DNA from: an uncultured Flavobacteriaceae bacterium
Lineage (GTDB): Bacteria > Bacteroidota > Bacteroidia > Flavobacteriales > Flavobacteriaceae
Length of the DNA: 64,000 bases
Reading direction: 5' to 3'
Assembly (NCBI GenBank): GCA_947494565.1
Contig: CANLVG010000009.1
Coordinates: 235,262 to 299,261 of the forward strand
Positions 1 through 8,774 of this stretch are shown piece after piece; position 1 is the stretch's first letter; every line of letters begins with the position of its first letter. The notes under the pieces were generated by a model that saw nothing but the letters and a program-made list of their open reading frames with translations, did not search any database and had not been told where the DNA came from. The position numbers and the translations under genes are program-made.

Positions 1-2420
1 CGTTGCGCGTTCATCACATCGTCATATTCCAAAAGTCGCTTACGCACTCCGAAGTTATTTTCCTCTACTTTTTTCTGGGCGCGTTCAATCGACTTGGTCA
101 TCATCGAATGTTGAATGACCTCACCTTCTTCCAGTCCCATTTTATCCATCATTTTGGCAACTCGATCCGAACCGAAAAGGCGCATCAGGTTATCTTCCAA
201 TGAAACATAGAATTGAGAGCTTCCGGGATCTCCTTGACGTCCGGAACGTCCTCTCAGCTGACGGTCAACACGTCGTGAATCGTGACGCTCTGTACCGACA
301 ATCGCCAATCCTCCGGCGGCTTTCACTTCATCCGAGAGTTTGATATCGGTTCCCCTACCGGCCATGTTGGTAGCTATGGTCACCACTCCGGACTTACCAG
401 CCTCGGCAACTACGTCAGCTTCCTTTTTATGTAATTTCGCGTTCAGTACATTGTGTGGTACTTTTCTAATGGTCAACATTCTTGAGAGCAATTCCGATAT
501 CTCTACCGAAGTAGTACCGATCAAGACCGGTCGGCCATCTTTTGAGAGTTTGGTCACTTCTTCGATGATGGCATTGTATTTTTCTCGCTTTGTTTTGTAA
601 ATCAAATCGTTGCGGTCATCACGGGCTATCGGGCGGTTGGTCGGAATCTCAACAACATCAAGTTTATAGATTTCCCAGAATTCACCAGCCTCGGTTACCG
701 CGGTACCGGTCATACCTGCCAGTTTACCGTACATTCGAAAATAATTCTGTAAGGTCACCGTGGCAAAAGTTTGGGTCAATGCCTCGATTTTTACATTTTC
801 CTTAGCCTCAATGGCCTGATGTAATCCGTCGGAATAGCGTCGACCGTCCATAATACGGCCCGTTTGCTCATCAACGATCATCACCTTATTTTCCATGACC
901 ACATACTCCACATCTTTTTCGAAAAGGGTATAGGCTTTGAGCAATTGGCTCATCGTGTGGATACGTTCACTTTTAACGGTGAAGTCTTTGAAGAGCTCTT
1001 CTTTCAGTTCCGCCTCTTTCTCGATATCTAGATTTTGGTTTTCGATTTGAGCGATTTCACTACCGATATCGGGCATAATGAAAAAGTCATTGTCTTCGAC
1101 CCCTGAGATATATTCCACCCCCTTATCGGTCAGTTCGATCTGATTGTTTTTTTCATCGATAACAAAGAGTAGATCTTCATCGACTTTGGGCATTTCGCGA
1201 TTGTTGTCTTGCATGTAGAAGTTCTCGGTCTTCTGTAGCAATTGCTTGATGCCTTCTTCGCTCAAGAATTTGATGAGGGCCTTGTTCTTTGGTAGGCCTC
1301 TAAATACACGGAGCAACAAGAACCCGCCTTCTTTGGTATCTCCTGAAGCGATTGATTTTTTCGCTTCGGCAAGAACACCGGTCAGATGTTGCCTTTGCTT
1401 TTGAACGATATCCGAAATTTTGGGTTTAAGCTCGTTGAACTCATGGCGGTCTCCCTCAGGTACAGGACCTGAAATAATCAAGGGGGTACGGGCGTCGTCT
1501 ACTAAAACGGAATCCACTTCATCGACTATGGCGTAGTTGTGGGGTCGTTGTACCAAGTCTTTTGGCGTATGGGCCATATTATCCCTGAGGTAATCAAAAC
1601 CGAATTCATTATTCGTTCCGTAGGTTATATCGGCATTGTAAGCTGCCCTGCGACCATCGGAATTAGGTCTATGGTAATCGATGCAGTCTACGGATAATCC
1701 ATGAAATTGGAAAATGGGAGCCATCCACGCGCTGTCACGTTTGGCCAGGTAATCGTTCACGGTGACCAAATGGGCACCATTTCCGGTAAGGGCGTTCAAA
1801 TAGAGCGGGAGGGTAGCCACTAAGGTTTTACCTTCACCCGTCTGCATTTCCGCGATTTTACCTTGGTGTAGGGCTATGCCTCCGATAAGCTGCACATCGT
1901 AGTGAATCATGTCCCAGGTTACCTCTTTCCCTGCAGCGTCCCATGAGTTGCTCCAAATCGCTTTGTCACCATCCAAGGTTACGTAATTTTTATCTCCGGA
2001 AAGTTCCCTGTCGTATTCCGAAGCGGTCACTTCTATGGTGGTGTTATGAACGAAGCGTTTTGCAGTCTCCTTTACTACAGCGAAAGCTTCAGGGAGTAGG
2101 TCATTCAATGTTTTTTCGGATATGCTATACGCTTCTTCCTTAAGCCGATCGATTTCGGAATAAATATCCTCGTTCTTGTCAATATCGGTAGATGCCTTTA
2201 CTTCCTCTTCCAATTCTGCGATTTGGGTATCAAGGTCCGATCGGTCTTTTTTGATACGGGCCTTGAACTCGGCGGTCTTGTTTCTTAGCTCGTCGTGGCT
2301 TAAGTTCTCGAGTGAAGTTTCAAAAGACTTGATTTCTTTGACCAAAGGTTGAAGGGCCTTGACATCTTTTTGTGACTTGTCACCCACAAATGCCTTTAAA
2401 ACTGAATTTATAAAACTCAT
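1..2420 (-). CDS. secA: Preprotein translocase ATPase SecA (3' end outside window)
   Basis: This is the motor ATPase that pushes unfolded preproteins through SecYEG at the inner membrane. The reading frame begins at an ATG giving [15 protein letters not shown] and runs off the left edge after about 806 residues, so the C-terminal part (HWD end, linker, possible zinc tail) is not visible. Visible marks are the Walker [10 protein letters not shown] near residue 191, DEVD in Walker B ([19 protein letters not shown]), the NBD2 segment [23 protein letters not shown] and the [14 protein letters not shown] arginine-finger region, ending in YDDVMNAQR at the edge. An acidic, lysine-rich stretch around residues 60-110 lies within the N-terminal region. 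A TAATTTTG -7 box about 140 bases upstream and a terminator behind the neighbouring gene suggest secA has its own transcript. The identification is certain; only the length is open. Confidence 0.98.
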   Translation of the reverse strand, partial: MSFINSVLKAFVGDKSQKDVKALQPLVKEIKSFETSLENLSHDELRNKTAEFKARIKKDRSDLDTQIAELEEEVKASTDIDKNEDIYSEIDRLKEEAYSISEKTLNDLLPEAFAVVKETAKRFVHNTTIEVTASEYDRELSGDKNYVTLDGDKAIWSNSWDAAGKEVTWDMIHYDVQLIGGIALHQGKIAEMQTGEGKTLVATLPLYLNALTGNGAHLVTVNDYLAKRDSAWMAPIFQFHGLSVDCIDYHRPNSDGRRAAYNADITYGTNNEFGFDYLRDNMAHTPKDLVQRPHNYAIVDEVDSVLVDDARTPLIISGPVPEGDRHEFNELKPKISDIVQKQRQHLTGVLAEAKKSIASGDTKEGGFLLLRVFRGLPKNKALIKFLSEEGIKQLLQKTENFYMQDNNREMPKVDEDLLFVIDEKNNQIELTDKGVEYISGVEDNDFFIMPDIGSEIAQIENQNLDIEKEAELKEELFKDFTVKSERIHTMSQLLKAYTLFEKDVEYVVMENKVMIVDEQTGRIMDGRRYSDGLHQAIEAKENVKIEALTQTFATVTLQNYFRMYGKLAGMTGTAVTEAGEFWEIYKLDVVEIPTNRPIARDDRNDLIYKTKREKYNAIIEEVTKLSKDGRPVLIGTTSVEISELLSRMLTIRKVPHNVLNAKLHKKEADVVAEAGKSGVVTIATNMAGRGTDIKLSDEVKAAGGLAIVGTERHDSRRVDRQLRGRSGRQGDPGSSQFYVSLEDNLMRLFGSDRVAKMMDKMGLEEGEVIQHSMMTKSIERAQKKVEENNFGVRKRLLEYDDVMNAQ

Positions 2421-2562
2421 ACTATTGTTTTAGTTATTTGGAAAGCGCCGTGCAAGCCTTTGAATCATTGCAGCACTTTATCTTCATTAGAATCGTGATG
2501 CCTCTAGGTGAGCAAAAGGCATTCCAGTTTACTATCGACGCCTAAACTGGCGCATTACCTGC

Positions 2563-2570
2563 CAAAATTA
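2563..2570 (-). promoter_or_regulatory. Candidate secA promoter, -7 box
   Basis: The minus strand reads TAATTTTG, matching the Bacteroidota -7 consensus TAnnTTTG. No good -33 TTG sits at the expected distance, because that position falls in the terminator hairpin of the upstream gene. It would give secA a leader of about 135 bases. This is a motif match only. Confidence 0.4.
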
Positions 2571-2573
2571 CAT

Positions 2574-2602
2574 AAAAAAAAAGCCTCCTAGGAGACTTTT
2601 TT
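2574..2602 (-). terminator. Rho-independent terminator after the DUF2795 gene
   Basis: An A-run, then a CTCC-TA-GGAG hairpin extended by AAAAAAG/CTTTTTT with one C.A mismatch. Read on the minus strand it ends in a T-run just after the DUF2795 stop codon, separating that gene from secA. Confidence 0.65.
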
Positions 2603-2624
2603 CATTTCAATTACGCTAAATATC

Positions 2625-2849
2625 TTAATACTCGTCCTCGTTCCAGAGGTAGTCTTCTTCCGTGGGATAGTCCGGCCAGATTTCTTCTATAGACTCATAG
2701 ATCTCACCTCCTTCTTCTTCCATTGACTGCAGGTTTTCAACAACCTCCAATGGAGCACCTGTACGAATTGAGTAATCGATTAATTCGTCTTTTGTGGCGG
2801 GCCATGGCGCATCACTTAAATAGGATGCTAATTCTAATGTCCAATACAT
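2625..2849 (-). CDS. DUF2795 family small acidic protein
   Basis: A 74-residue protein with no signal peptide or membrane segment, so cytoplasmic. From memory it matches the DUF2795 family that is near-universal in Flavobacteriia: an N-terminal MYWTLELASYL, a central PATKDELIDYSIRTGAPLEVVENL helical part, and a very acidic tail ending DYLWNEDEY. The function is unknown. The start is well fixed: a consensus promoter lies about 28 bases upstream and a terminator follows the stop, so this is a monocistronic gene. The high D/E content at the C terminus suggests a binding or chaperone-like role, but that is a guess. Confidence 0.88.
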   Translation of the reverse strand: MYWTLELASYLSDAPWPATKDELIDYSIRTGAPLEVVENLQSMEEEGGEIYESIEEIWPDYPTEEDYLWNEDEY

Positions 2850-2876
2850 GGTTAAAGTTTGATTTTAAAATTTTTG

Positions 2877-2906
2877 CAAAAGTAATTTTTAAAACGAAAT
2901 AGCCAA
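2877..2906 (-). promoter_or_regulatory. Consensus promoter of the DUF2795 gene
   Basis: On the minus strand TTG (2904-2906), a 19-base spacer, then TACTTTTG (2877-2884): a full match to the Bacteroidota TTG-N19-TAnnTTTG housekeeping promoter. The predicted start of transcription leaves a leader of roughly 20 bases before the ATG. Confidence 0.8.
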
Positions 2907-2974
2907 GTGAATTGGCATTTTTTATGAAATTATTTTGCTTTCAATACATGGATAACGAAGAAATTACGGATTTA

Positions 2975-3550
2975 TTAGTCTTTTTTTTCAGGAATCCATT
3001 TTATCTCATTCGCATGTAAGTCTGAAGACAATTTTCGTGCCAAGACGAAGAGGTAATCCGAGAGACGGTTCAAGTAAACCAAAACCTGGAGATCTACCGG
3101 TACATTTTCGTGTAATTGAGTCACTAAACGTTCCGCTCGGCGACATACGGTTCTGGCGATATGACAATATGACACTGTTGTGTGACCACCGGGAAGGATA
3201 AAATGGGTCATTGGGGGTAACTTTTCATCCATTGAATCCATTTTGGTTTCAAGGAGTTCGATATCCGCATCGACTATTTTAGGAATGTTCAAACGTTCCT
3301 TACCGTTTTTTAACAACATCTTTTCTGGATCCGTCGCCAGGATGGCTCCAACGGTAAATAATTTGCTTTGGATCAAGGTCAACGTCTCTTTAGAGGAGAC
3401 ATCGATGTCTTGGTCGCGTATGAGGCCCAACCACGAATTCAGCTCATCTACAGTGCCGTAGCTATCGATACGTATGTGATGCTTCGCTACTCTGGTTCCT
3501 CCAAACAGGGCTGTAGTGCCTTTATCCCCGGTTTTTGTATAGATCTTCAT
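2975..3550 (-). CDS. Cob(I)yrinic acid a,c-diamide adenosyltransferase, PduO type
   Basis: Transfers the 5'-deoxyadenosyl group of ATP to cob(I)alamin, making adenosylcobalamin in the cytoplasm. The 191-residue length and the N-terminal MKIYTKTGDKGTTALFGG (the ATP-binding TKTGDxGTT motif) are diagnostic for the PduO/MMAB family; further family blocks are VDELNSWLGLIRD, FILPGGH, CRRAERLV and YLNRLSDYLFVLAR. It is the last gene of a five-gene minus-strand operon, 34 bases behind a tiny membrane protein. No corrin biosynthesis genes are seen nearby, so it probably serves salvage of imported B12. The product would be the cofactor needed by the B12-binding regulator of the carotenoid operon in this window (inference). 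Confidence 0.95.
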   Translation of the reverse strand: MKIYTKTGDKGTTALFGGTRVAKHHIRIDSYGTVDELNSWLGLIRDQDIDVSSKETLTLIQSKLFTVGAILATDPEKMLLKNGKERLNIPKIVDADIELLETKMDSMDEKLPPMTHFILPGGHTTVSYCHIARTVCRRAERLVTQLHENVPVDLQVLVYLNRLSDYLFVLARKLSSDLHANEIKWIPEKKD

Positions 3551-3584
3551 TTATTGTGTTCAAGAATGACTGTGAACAGGTGCT

Positions 3585-3734
3585 TTACTTCTCGGCTTCC
3601 TTGTCCTTTCGTTTATATCCGTCCATGAATTTACGGGAATTCCGTGTTTTGGTTTTTCGACGGTTCATCATCGAAATGACCACGTATATTGAGAAAAGCA
3701 CTCCGATTATTATATATGTTGTTTTACTCTCCAT
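3585..3734 (-). CDS. Small single-pass membrane protein, 49 residues
   Basis: An ATG-initiated frame encoding MESKTTYIIIGVLFSIYVV followed by a basic, lysine/arginine-rich tail (NRRKTKTRNSRKF). One membrane helix spans about residues 6-22, and the positive tail predicts the C terminus in the cytoplasm. It sits 31 bases after the methyltransferase-like gene and 34 before the adenosyltransferase, in the same orientation, which argues that it is translated. Small membrane proteins of this shape are common in flavobacterial operons. No function is recognised. Confidence 0.6.
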   Translation of the reverse strand: MESKTTYIIIGVLFSIYVVISMMNRRKTKTRNSRKFMDGYKRKDKEAEK

Positions 3735-3765
3735 GTCTTCGAAGTTGAATCTTCAATTTAGTGGA

Positions 3766-4260
3766 TTAAATCCGAATCTTAAAATGTTCTTTCGACTGCT
3801 CTTTTCGAAAAAAAAGAAGTCCGCAGTAAAATAGGTCAATGGAAACGGTCACTGTAGTATTTTGCTTGAGGGAATTCCATAATTCGGTTCTATCCTTGGT
3901 CGTATGTATGTTGTCTATGAGTAGTATACTGTCATTGTGAATACTATTTTTTTGAGCGTTCAACTCGACCTTTGACGCTTCATCGAAGTAGATCAAATCA
4001 TAACATTTCTGTTGACCGATCCTTAGGTCGAATTCTTTTCTGATTTGCCTTTCAATAGGCTGATTTTCAGTAATTAAGTCTAGGGTTTTTATCTTGAAAA
4101 AAGCAATGGATTTTAAGAGGACGCCCATAGTCTTAGAGCCTTCAAATTTGGGTTTGGCATATAAACATCGGGTTACAAATGAATAGACAAAGGGTGAATG
4201 AACACCATGTTGATTGGTGGCCGTCAAAAGGTGGTTGATGTGAGCCTTGAGTCGGTACAT
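3766..4260 (-). CDS. Collapsed SAM-methyltransferase-like protein
   Basis: The ends resemble a flavobacterial class I methyltransferase-like family, as I remember it: N-terminal TNQHGVHSPFVYSFVTRCLY and C-terminal DLIYFDEASK, LLIDNIHTTKD and FFRKEQSKEHFKIRI. Family members are usually about 230-250 residues; this one has 164. The centre, where the glycine-rich SAM loop (EIGTSLGI-like) and the following acidic ribose-binding strand should be, has been replaced by about 50 residues without such a loop (KSIAFFKIKTLDLITENQP). No frame around it restores the missing part. It lies between uup and a small membrane gene, without disrupting stops. It probably cannot methylate and may be a decaying or repurposed gene. 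Confidence 0.75.
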   Translation of the reverse strand: MYRLKAHINHLLTATNQHGVHSPFVYSFVTRCLYAKPKFEGSKTMGVLLKSIAFFKIKTLDLITENQPIERQIRKEFDLRIGQQKCYDLIYFDEASKVELNAQKNSIHNDSILLIDNIHTTKDRTELWNSLKQNTTVTVSIDLFYCGLLFFRKEQSKEHFKIRI

Positions 4261-4301
4261 TTAATTCTTGTTTTTGGGATATCAAGATCAGTTTGTATAA
4301 C

Positions 4302-6182
4302 TCATCCATCCAATTGCATAGAAAGCTCGAACCAACGTTCCGTCTTGGTTTCGATACCATCGATGATTTCCTTCAGTTTTTTAGAGAGTTCGGCAATTTC
4401 ATCTCCGGAGAGATCGCCTGTAATGAATTCCTGTTCAATCTCCCCTTTTTTGAACTCTAGCTTGCGGATATCTTTTTCAAGTTGTTTGTACTCCTTCTGT
4501 TCTTTATACGATAAGCCTTTGACCGTATCATCGGCCTTCCAACTTTTCTTTTCGGGTTTTGTTTCGGACAACTTTTTCTTTTCCTCTCGGCTTTCGATGA
4601 TGACGCTATCCTCATAAATCCTAAAATCAGAATAGTTTCCGGGAAAGTCCTCGATGACCCCATCACCCCGAAACACAAAGAGGTGGTCTACTATTTTATC
4701 CATAAAGTAGCGATCGTGCGATACGACAATTAGGCATCCCGGAAAATCCAAAAGGAAACTTTCCAGCACGTTTAAGGTAACAATATCCAAATCGTTCGTG
4801 GGTTCGTCCAAAATCAGGAAATTCGGATTTTGGATTAGAACCGTACACAAATAAAGCCGTTTGCGTTCTCCTCCGCTTAGCTTTTCTACAAAATCGTACT
4901 GCTTTTTTCGATCGAACAGGAAACGTTCCAACAGTTGTTGTGCAGAAATTTGCCGCCCTTTGGCCAACGGAATGTAATCACCGAATTCACGGATAACTTC
5001 GATTACCTTTTGGCCTGGCTTGATTTCGATGCCTTTTTGGGTATAATACCCGAATTTTATGGTATCGCCCACAACGACCTTACCACCATCGGGCTGGTCA
5101 CTACCTGTGATGATGTTCAAAAAGGTCGATTTACCTGTGCCGTTTTTTCCGATTATGCCAATACGTTCCCCTTTCAAAAAGGTGTAATTGAACTGATCGA
5201 GAATGGGTTTGTCAGGAAACGATTTTGAGATCTTGTGCAATTCAAGAATCTTGCTTCCCATGCGTTGCATGTTGATCTCAAGTTCGATTTCGTGATCTTT
5301 ACGTCGTTTACCTGCTCTTTCCTTGATGGCCTGAAAGTCACTTATACGTGACTTTGACTTAGTGGTTCGGGCCTTGGGCTGGCGTCGCATCCAGCTTAAT
5401 TCTTGTTTGAACAGTCGTTTGGTCTTGTGATGCTCTACGGCTTCCTGTTCAATTCGAGCCTCCTTTTTTTCCAGGTAATAGGAGTAGTTTCCCTTGTACG
5501 GATACAGTTGTCCATCTTCCAATTCAATGATCTCATTGCACACCCGTTCTAAAAAGTAGCGGTCGTGCGTCACCATAAAAAGGGTCATATTTTCCTTGGC
5601 AAAATAGTCTTCCAACCATTCGATCATCTCAAGGTCAAGGTGGTTGGTCGGCTCATCCAAGATCAATAATTCGGGTCGATTGATCAAGGCATTGGCCAGG
5701 GCGAGTCGTTTTTTCTGTCCTCCTGAAAGTTTTCCCACTTTCACATCGAGGTTTTCGAGTTTGAGTTTAAAAAGAATTTGCTTGTACTGCGTTTCGAAAT
5801 CCCAAGCATTGAAACGTTCCATTGCCTCAAAGGCAATTTGATAGGCGTCAGCATCTTCAGGGTTCTGTAGAGCCCTTTCATAGTTCTGAATGACCTTCAG
5901 TATCTCATTGTCGGAAGCGAAGATGGTCTCTTCGACCGTTAGATTGGGCTCTAAATCGGGTTCTTGCTCTAAAAAGGAAACGCGAATGTTCTTTCGGTAA
6001 TTTACTTGACCGGCGTCGGGAGTGTCTTTTCCTGAAAGTATGTTGAGAATAGAAGTTTTACCTGTACCGTTCTTGGCGATAAAGGCAATTTTCTGGTCTT
6101 TGTTAACACCAAAGGAAAGGCCTTTAAAAAGTACTAGTTCGCCATAGGCTTTTGATATATTTTCAACGGTGAGCAGGTTCAT
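4302..6182 (-). CDS. uup: ABC-F ATPase with Uup-type C-terminal coiled coil
   Basis: A soluble protein of 626 residues with two ATP-binding cassettes and no membrane domain; ABC-F proteins act on ribosomes, and Uup subtypes also affect branched DNA intermediates. NBD1 has AKNGTGKTS (about residue 36), signature KLSGGQKKRLALA and LLILDEPTNHLD; NBD2 has GKNGTGKST, KLSGGERKRLYL and FLILDEPTNDLD. A basic linker (SWMRRQPKARTTKSKSRI) joins them. The last 90 residues are charged and predicted helical (KEQKEYKQLEKDIRKLEFKKGEIEQE), the Uup coiled coil. The gene starts 6 bases after the DUF4105 gene and is probably co-transcribed with it. The family is certain; the Uup subtype rests on the C-terminal domain. 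Confidence 0.93.
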   Translation of the reverse strand: MNLLTVENISKAYGELVLFKGLSFGVNKDQKIAFIAKNGTGKTSILNILSGKDTPDAGQVNYRKNIRVSFLEQEPDLEPNLTVEETIFASDNEILKVIQNYERALQNPEDADAYQIAFEAMERFNAWDFETQYKQILFKLKLENLDVKVGKLSGGQKKRLALANALINRPELLILDEPTNHLDLEMIEWLEDYFAKENMTLFMVTHDRYFLERVCNEIIELEDGQLYPYKGNYSYYLEKKEARIEQEAVEHHKTKRLFKQELSWMRRQPKARTTKSKSRISDFQAIKERAGKRRKDHEIELEINMQRMGSKILELHKISKSFPDKPILDQFNYTFLKGERIGIIGKNGTGKSTFLNIITGSDQPDGGKVVVGDTIKFGYYTQKGIEIKPGQKVIEVIREFGDYIPLAKGRQISAQQLLERFLFDRKKQYDFVEKLSGGERKRLYLCTVLIQNPNFLILDEPTNDLDIVTLNVLESFLLDFPGCLIVVSHDRYFMDKIVDHLFVFRGDGVIEDFPGNYSDFRIYEDSVIIESREEKKKLSETKPEKKSWKADDTVKGLSYKEQKEYKQLEKDIRKLEFKKGEIEQEFITGDLSGDEIAELSKKLKEIIDGIETKTERWFELSMQLDG

Positions 6183-6188
6183 GTAGTG

Positions 6189-7382
6189 CTATTTGGATTT
6201 ATAGATTTCAGGCTGTCCTATGAGGTGTTGTAAGAATAGATATCGTATACCTAAGGCGAGCAAAATGAAAATAACAAGGGGAGAGAACACCTGAATTTTA
6301 AAGAGCCAAATGAAAGGTATGATGAGTATAAGAACAAGTAGGGTCCAAAGGTATTTTTTGATCCATTCGGGCGGTGTTGTACGTTTTACCAAGATAAATG
6401 CAATGATCACATTGATCGGAAAGACCCAAAGCACATTGAAATTTGAAACTGTTTGGCTATGATCAGTCAAGAACCATAGGAAAAGAAGTAATACCCCGGC
6501 TAGTCCAGTTACAAAAAAGAGCGTAAAATCAAGCCATCTACTTCTCCGTTTTTTAGTGAAATCCCTGTATGTGACAAATACGACGATGAGCAGGAGCACT
6601 AGAAGCCAAAACAAGGGTGTCATCAAGAACGAGCCTGATTTATGGAGTGATTTTGATTGATAGAGAACCGATATGCTGGAAACCAATGGTTCATTGTTCA
6701 ACTTAGCCGTTTGTAACTGCTCTAGGGTGTAGGCCGGAAGATACATGTGTTCTTCGGGAGTGGCTTCCACATCGATAACCGAGCCTAGTGCGAGATCGAT
6801 TCCGAACGCGGACCATGAATTCGTATCCAAATTTTGATGGATCAGTTGACGAAACGTAAACTTGTTTTTTAGATAGGTATCATCGAATACCAACGGATCT
6901 CCTAACGAAGTTTTAAGTACCTCCCAAACTTTTGTAGAACAGTTGTCAAAGAAGAAATCATAGGAATAGACCTGGTTCTCGGGCAGATTATTACGTTCTA
7001 GAAATCTGAACAGCGCATTTCGCTCGATAAGGCTAAGGTTCAAGTCTTGTTCCTTGACCCATCTGTCGTAATACTCATATTCCGCTAAAAACCTAGGAAA
7101 ACGTTGTCTCGCCAAACGATAATCCATTTGCCCCTGAATAAATTTCAGGTAAAAATATTTTGAGGAATCATCGAATATGCCATAGTTGTACACTACGTCA
7201 ATTCCCAAAGAGGTGTCTTGAACGTGAAATGCGCTGTGGCCAAAAGAGGCGTATAATTCTTCACCAGGACCACAGGTCAGGACACTAATTTTTGAAAGTG
7301 GTGTCAATTCGGGAGTTTGGCCAAGACCAAAAAAGGAACAGCCAATGAAAAAGGTGCCAAAAAATAAGTGCAATAGCTTCAT
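6189..7382 (-). CDS. DUF4105 membrane protein
   Basis: A 397-residue envelope protein. A signal peptide (MKLLHLFFGTFFIGCSFFGLGQ) leads to a DUF4105 domain (about residues 25-170) recognised by LTCGPGEELYASFGHSAFHV, VYNYGIFDD and FFFDNCSTKVWEVL; the conserved His in SFGHSAF and Cys in DNCST recall a cysteine-peptidase-like arrangement, but catalysis has not been shown to my knowledge. After a short linker come about five membrane helices (residues 255-390). So the N-terminal domain should face the periplasm. It is the first gene of the operon with uup and faces pssA across a 100-base divergent gap. Confidence 0.85.
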   Translation of the reverse strand: MKLLHLFFGTFFIGCSFFGLGQTPELTPLSKISVLTCGPGEELYASFGHSAFHVQDTSLGIDVVYNYGIFDDSSKYFYLKFIQGQMDYRLARQRFPRFLAEYEYYDRWVKEQDLNLSLIERNALFRFLERNNLPENQVYSYDFFFDNCSTKVWEVLKTSLGDPLVFDDTYLKNKFTFRQLIHQNLDTNSWSAFGIDLALGSVIDVEATPEEHMYLPAYTLEQLQTAKLNNEPLVSSISVLYQSKSLHKSGSFLMTPLFWLLVLLLIVVFVTYRDFTKKRRSRWLDFTLFFVTGLAGVLLLFLWFLTDHSQTVSNFNVLWVFPINVIIAFILVKRTTPPEWIKKYLWTLLVLILIIPFIWLFKIQVFSPLVIFILLALGIRYLFLQHLIGQPEIYKSK

Positions 7383-7482
7383 GAAATACGCTGATCTTTC
7401 AAGGGCAAATATGCGAATAATAATGGACTAAAACGATTACTTAAAAATTGTCTTATTTTTACTGAACTCATCCTTGGTAGTT

Positions 7483-8235
7483 ATGAAAAGACACATTCCG
7501 AACTTTATAACCTTGCTCAATGTTTTCTGTGGATGTGTGGCGACCGTTTTCGCCGTACTCAATCAACTGGAATTAGCTGCGGTTTTTGTATGCCTCGGTA
7601 TTCTTTTCGACTTTTTTGATGGTCTGGCGGCACGAGTTTTGGATGTACGCAGTGAATTGGGGCTACAACTCGATTCTTTGGCAGATGTCATTACAAGCGG
7701 AGTAGTGCCGGGCATTGTAATGTTTCAATTGTTGGGCATGTCCATGTCGGGAGGTTGGAACGTAGATATGAATGCTCAAGCGTCTGACGCTACTTTTTGG
7801 GTCGGACTCAAAGTAGCCCCGCTGCCATTTTTTGGTTTTTTGATTACGATGGCCTCGGCGTATCGTTTGGCAAAGTTCAATATTGATGCGAATCAAACAT
7901 CCTCTTTTATCGGTTTGCCCACTCCGGCAAATACCTTGTTGATCATATCCTTACCATTGATATTGATCTATCAGAACAATGATCTCTTGAACGGAATCAT
8001 ATTAAATCAATGGTTCTTGATCGCCATGACCATTTTAAGTGCGGTTCTACTCAATAGTAATATCGAGCTCTTTGCCCTTAAGTTCAAGAATTGGAACTTT
8101 CAGGATAATGCCCTGCGTTACATTTTTATTATCATCAGTTTGGTGTTACTGGTCACATTTCGATTTTTGGCAGTACCTATAATAATAGCTTTTTATATTG
8201 TAAGTTCGGTCATCAGTAAATCTTCTAACGGATGA
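7483..8235 (+). CDS. pssA: CDP-diacylglycerol--serine O-phosphatidyltransferase
   Basis: Makes phosphatidylserine from CDP-diacylglycerol and serine, the first step towards phosphatidylethanolamine, in the inner membrane. The CDP-alcohol phosphotransferase motif D-x2-DG-x2-AR-x8-G-x3-D-x3-D is complete in FDFFDGLAARVLDVRSELG continuing QLDSLAD. The 250-residue chain has about eight hydrophobic segments, normal for this family. The ATG giving MKRHIPNFITLLN is chosen over a TTG nine bases upstream because family members begin at this point. Its stop overlaps the next gene (ATGA), so translation is coupled. Confidence 0.93.
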   Translation: MKRHIPNFITLLNVFCGCVATVFAVLNQLELAAVFVCLGILFDFFDGLAARVLDVRSELGLQLDSLADVITSGVVPGIVMFQLLGMSMSGGWNVDMNAQASDATFWVGLKVAPLPFFGFLITMASAYRLAKFNIDANQTSSFIGLPTPANTLLIISLPLILIYQNNDLLNGIILNQWFLIAMTILSAVLLNSNIELFALKFKNWNFQDNALRYIFIIISLVLLVTFRFLAVPIIIAFYIVSSVISKSSNG

Positions 8236-8762
8236 CAGCAATTAATCTCTTATTGATACAGACCCAGGAGGCCCATAAGTGGACACATCAGTTAATCGAT
8301 TCGGTACCCGATCCGCTCTGGGATATTACGCCAGAAGTATTGGAATCGAATATCGCATGGCAGATCGGTCACTTGGTAATTAGCGAATACTATCATGCCA
8401 TTTTGGTGATTAAAGGTTTTGACGAAGAAATTACGGCAAAAATCGATTTAAAAACGCATAACCAATTATACGGGTATAACAGTGATCCTAGAAATGTAGT
8501 CGGCAAAGCGCACCCCCTTGAGTTGCGCGAGCAATTACACTTTATTCAAAAGAAGGTGTTGGCGACAATTGGTGCACTACGCGATACGGATTTGGAAGCC
8601 GCGGTTGAACAACCGATCAAACAAAAACACCCTGTGGCCATTACAAAATTTGATGCCATTTCATGGAATATCAAACACACCATGTGGCATTGTGGGCAGA
8701 TGGCGACACTTAAAAGAATGGTGCATGAAAGCTATGATTACGGATTAAAAAAAAGTAGTTGA
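8232..8762 (+). CDS. DinB family protein
   Basis: A 176-residue four-helix-bundle protein of the DinB/YfiT superfamily, many members of which bind a divalent metal through three histidines and are thiol transferases in other bacteria. Candidate ligands are the His in WQIGHLVISEYYH and the two in WNIKHTMWHCGQM; the HxxWHxGQ-like block is typical. Its start overlaps the pssA stop by four bases and it precedes lgt by 12 bases, so it belongs to the phospholipid/lipoprotein operon. The substrate is unknown. Cytoplasmic, no signal peptide. Confidence 0.85.
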   Translation: MTAINLLLIQTQEAHKWTHQLIDSVPDPLWDITPEVLESNIAWQIGHLVISEYYHAILVIKGFDEEITAKIDLKTHNQLYGYNSDPRNVVGKAHPLELREQLHFIQKKVLATIGALRDTDLEAAVEQPIKQKHPVAITKFDAISWNIKHTMWHCGQMATLKRMVHESYDYGLKKSS

Positions 8763-8774
8763 CCCCGTTGACCT

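Noticed and set aside
4198..4617. 139-codon plus-strand frame opposite uup and the methyltransferase-like gene
   Set aside because: It lies wholly opposite better-supported genes, has a Ser/Phe-rich antisense composition and no family resemblance.
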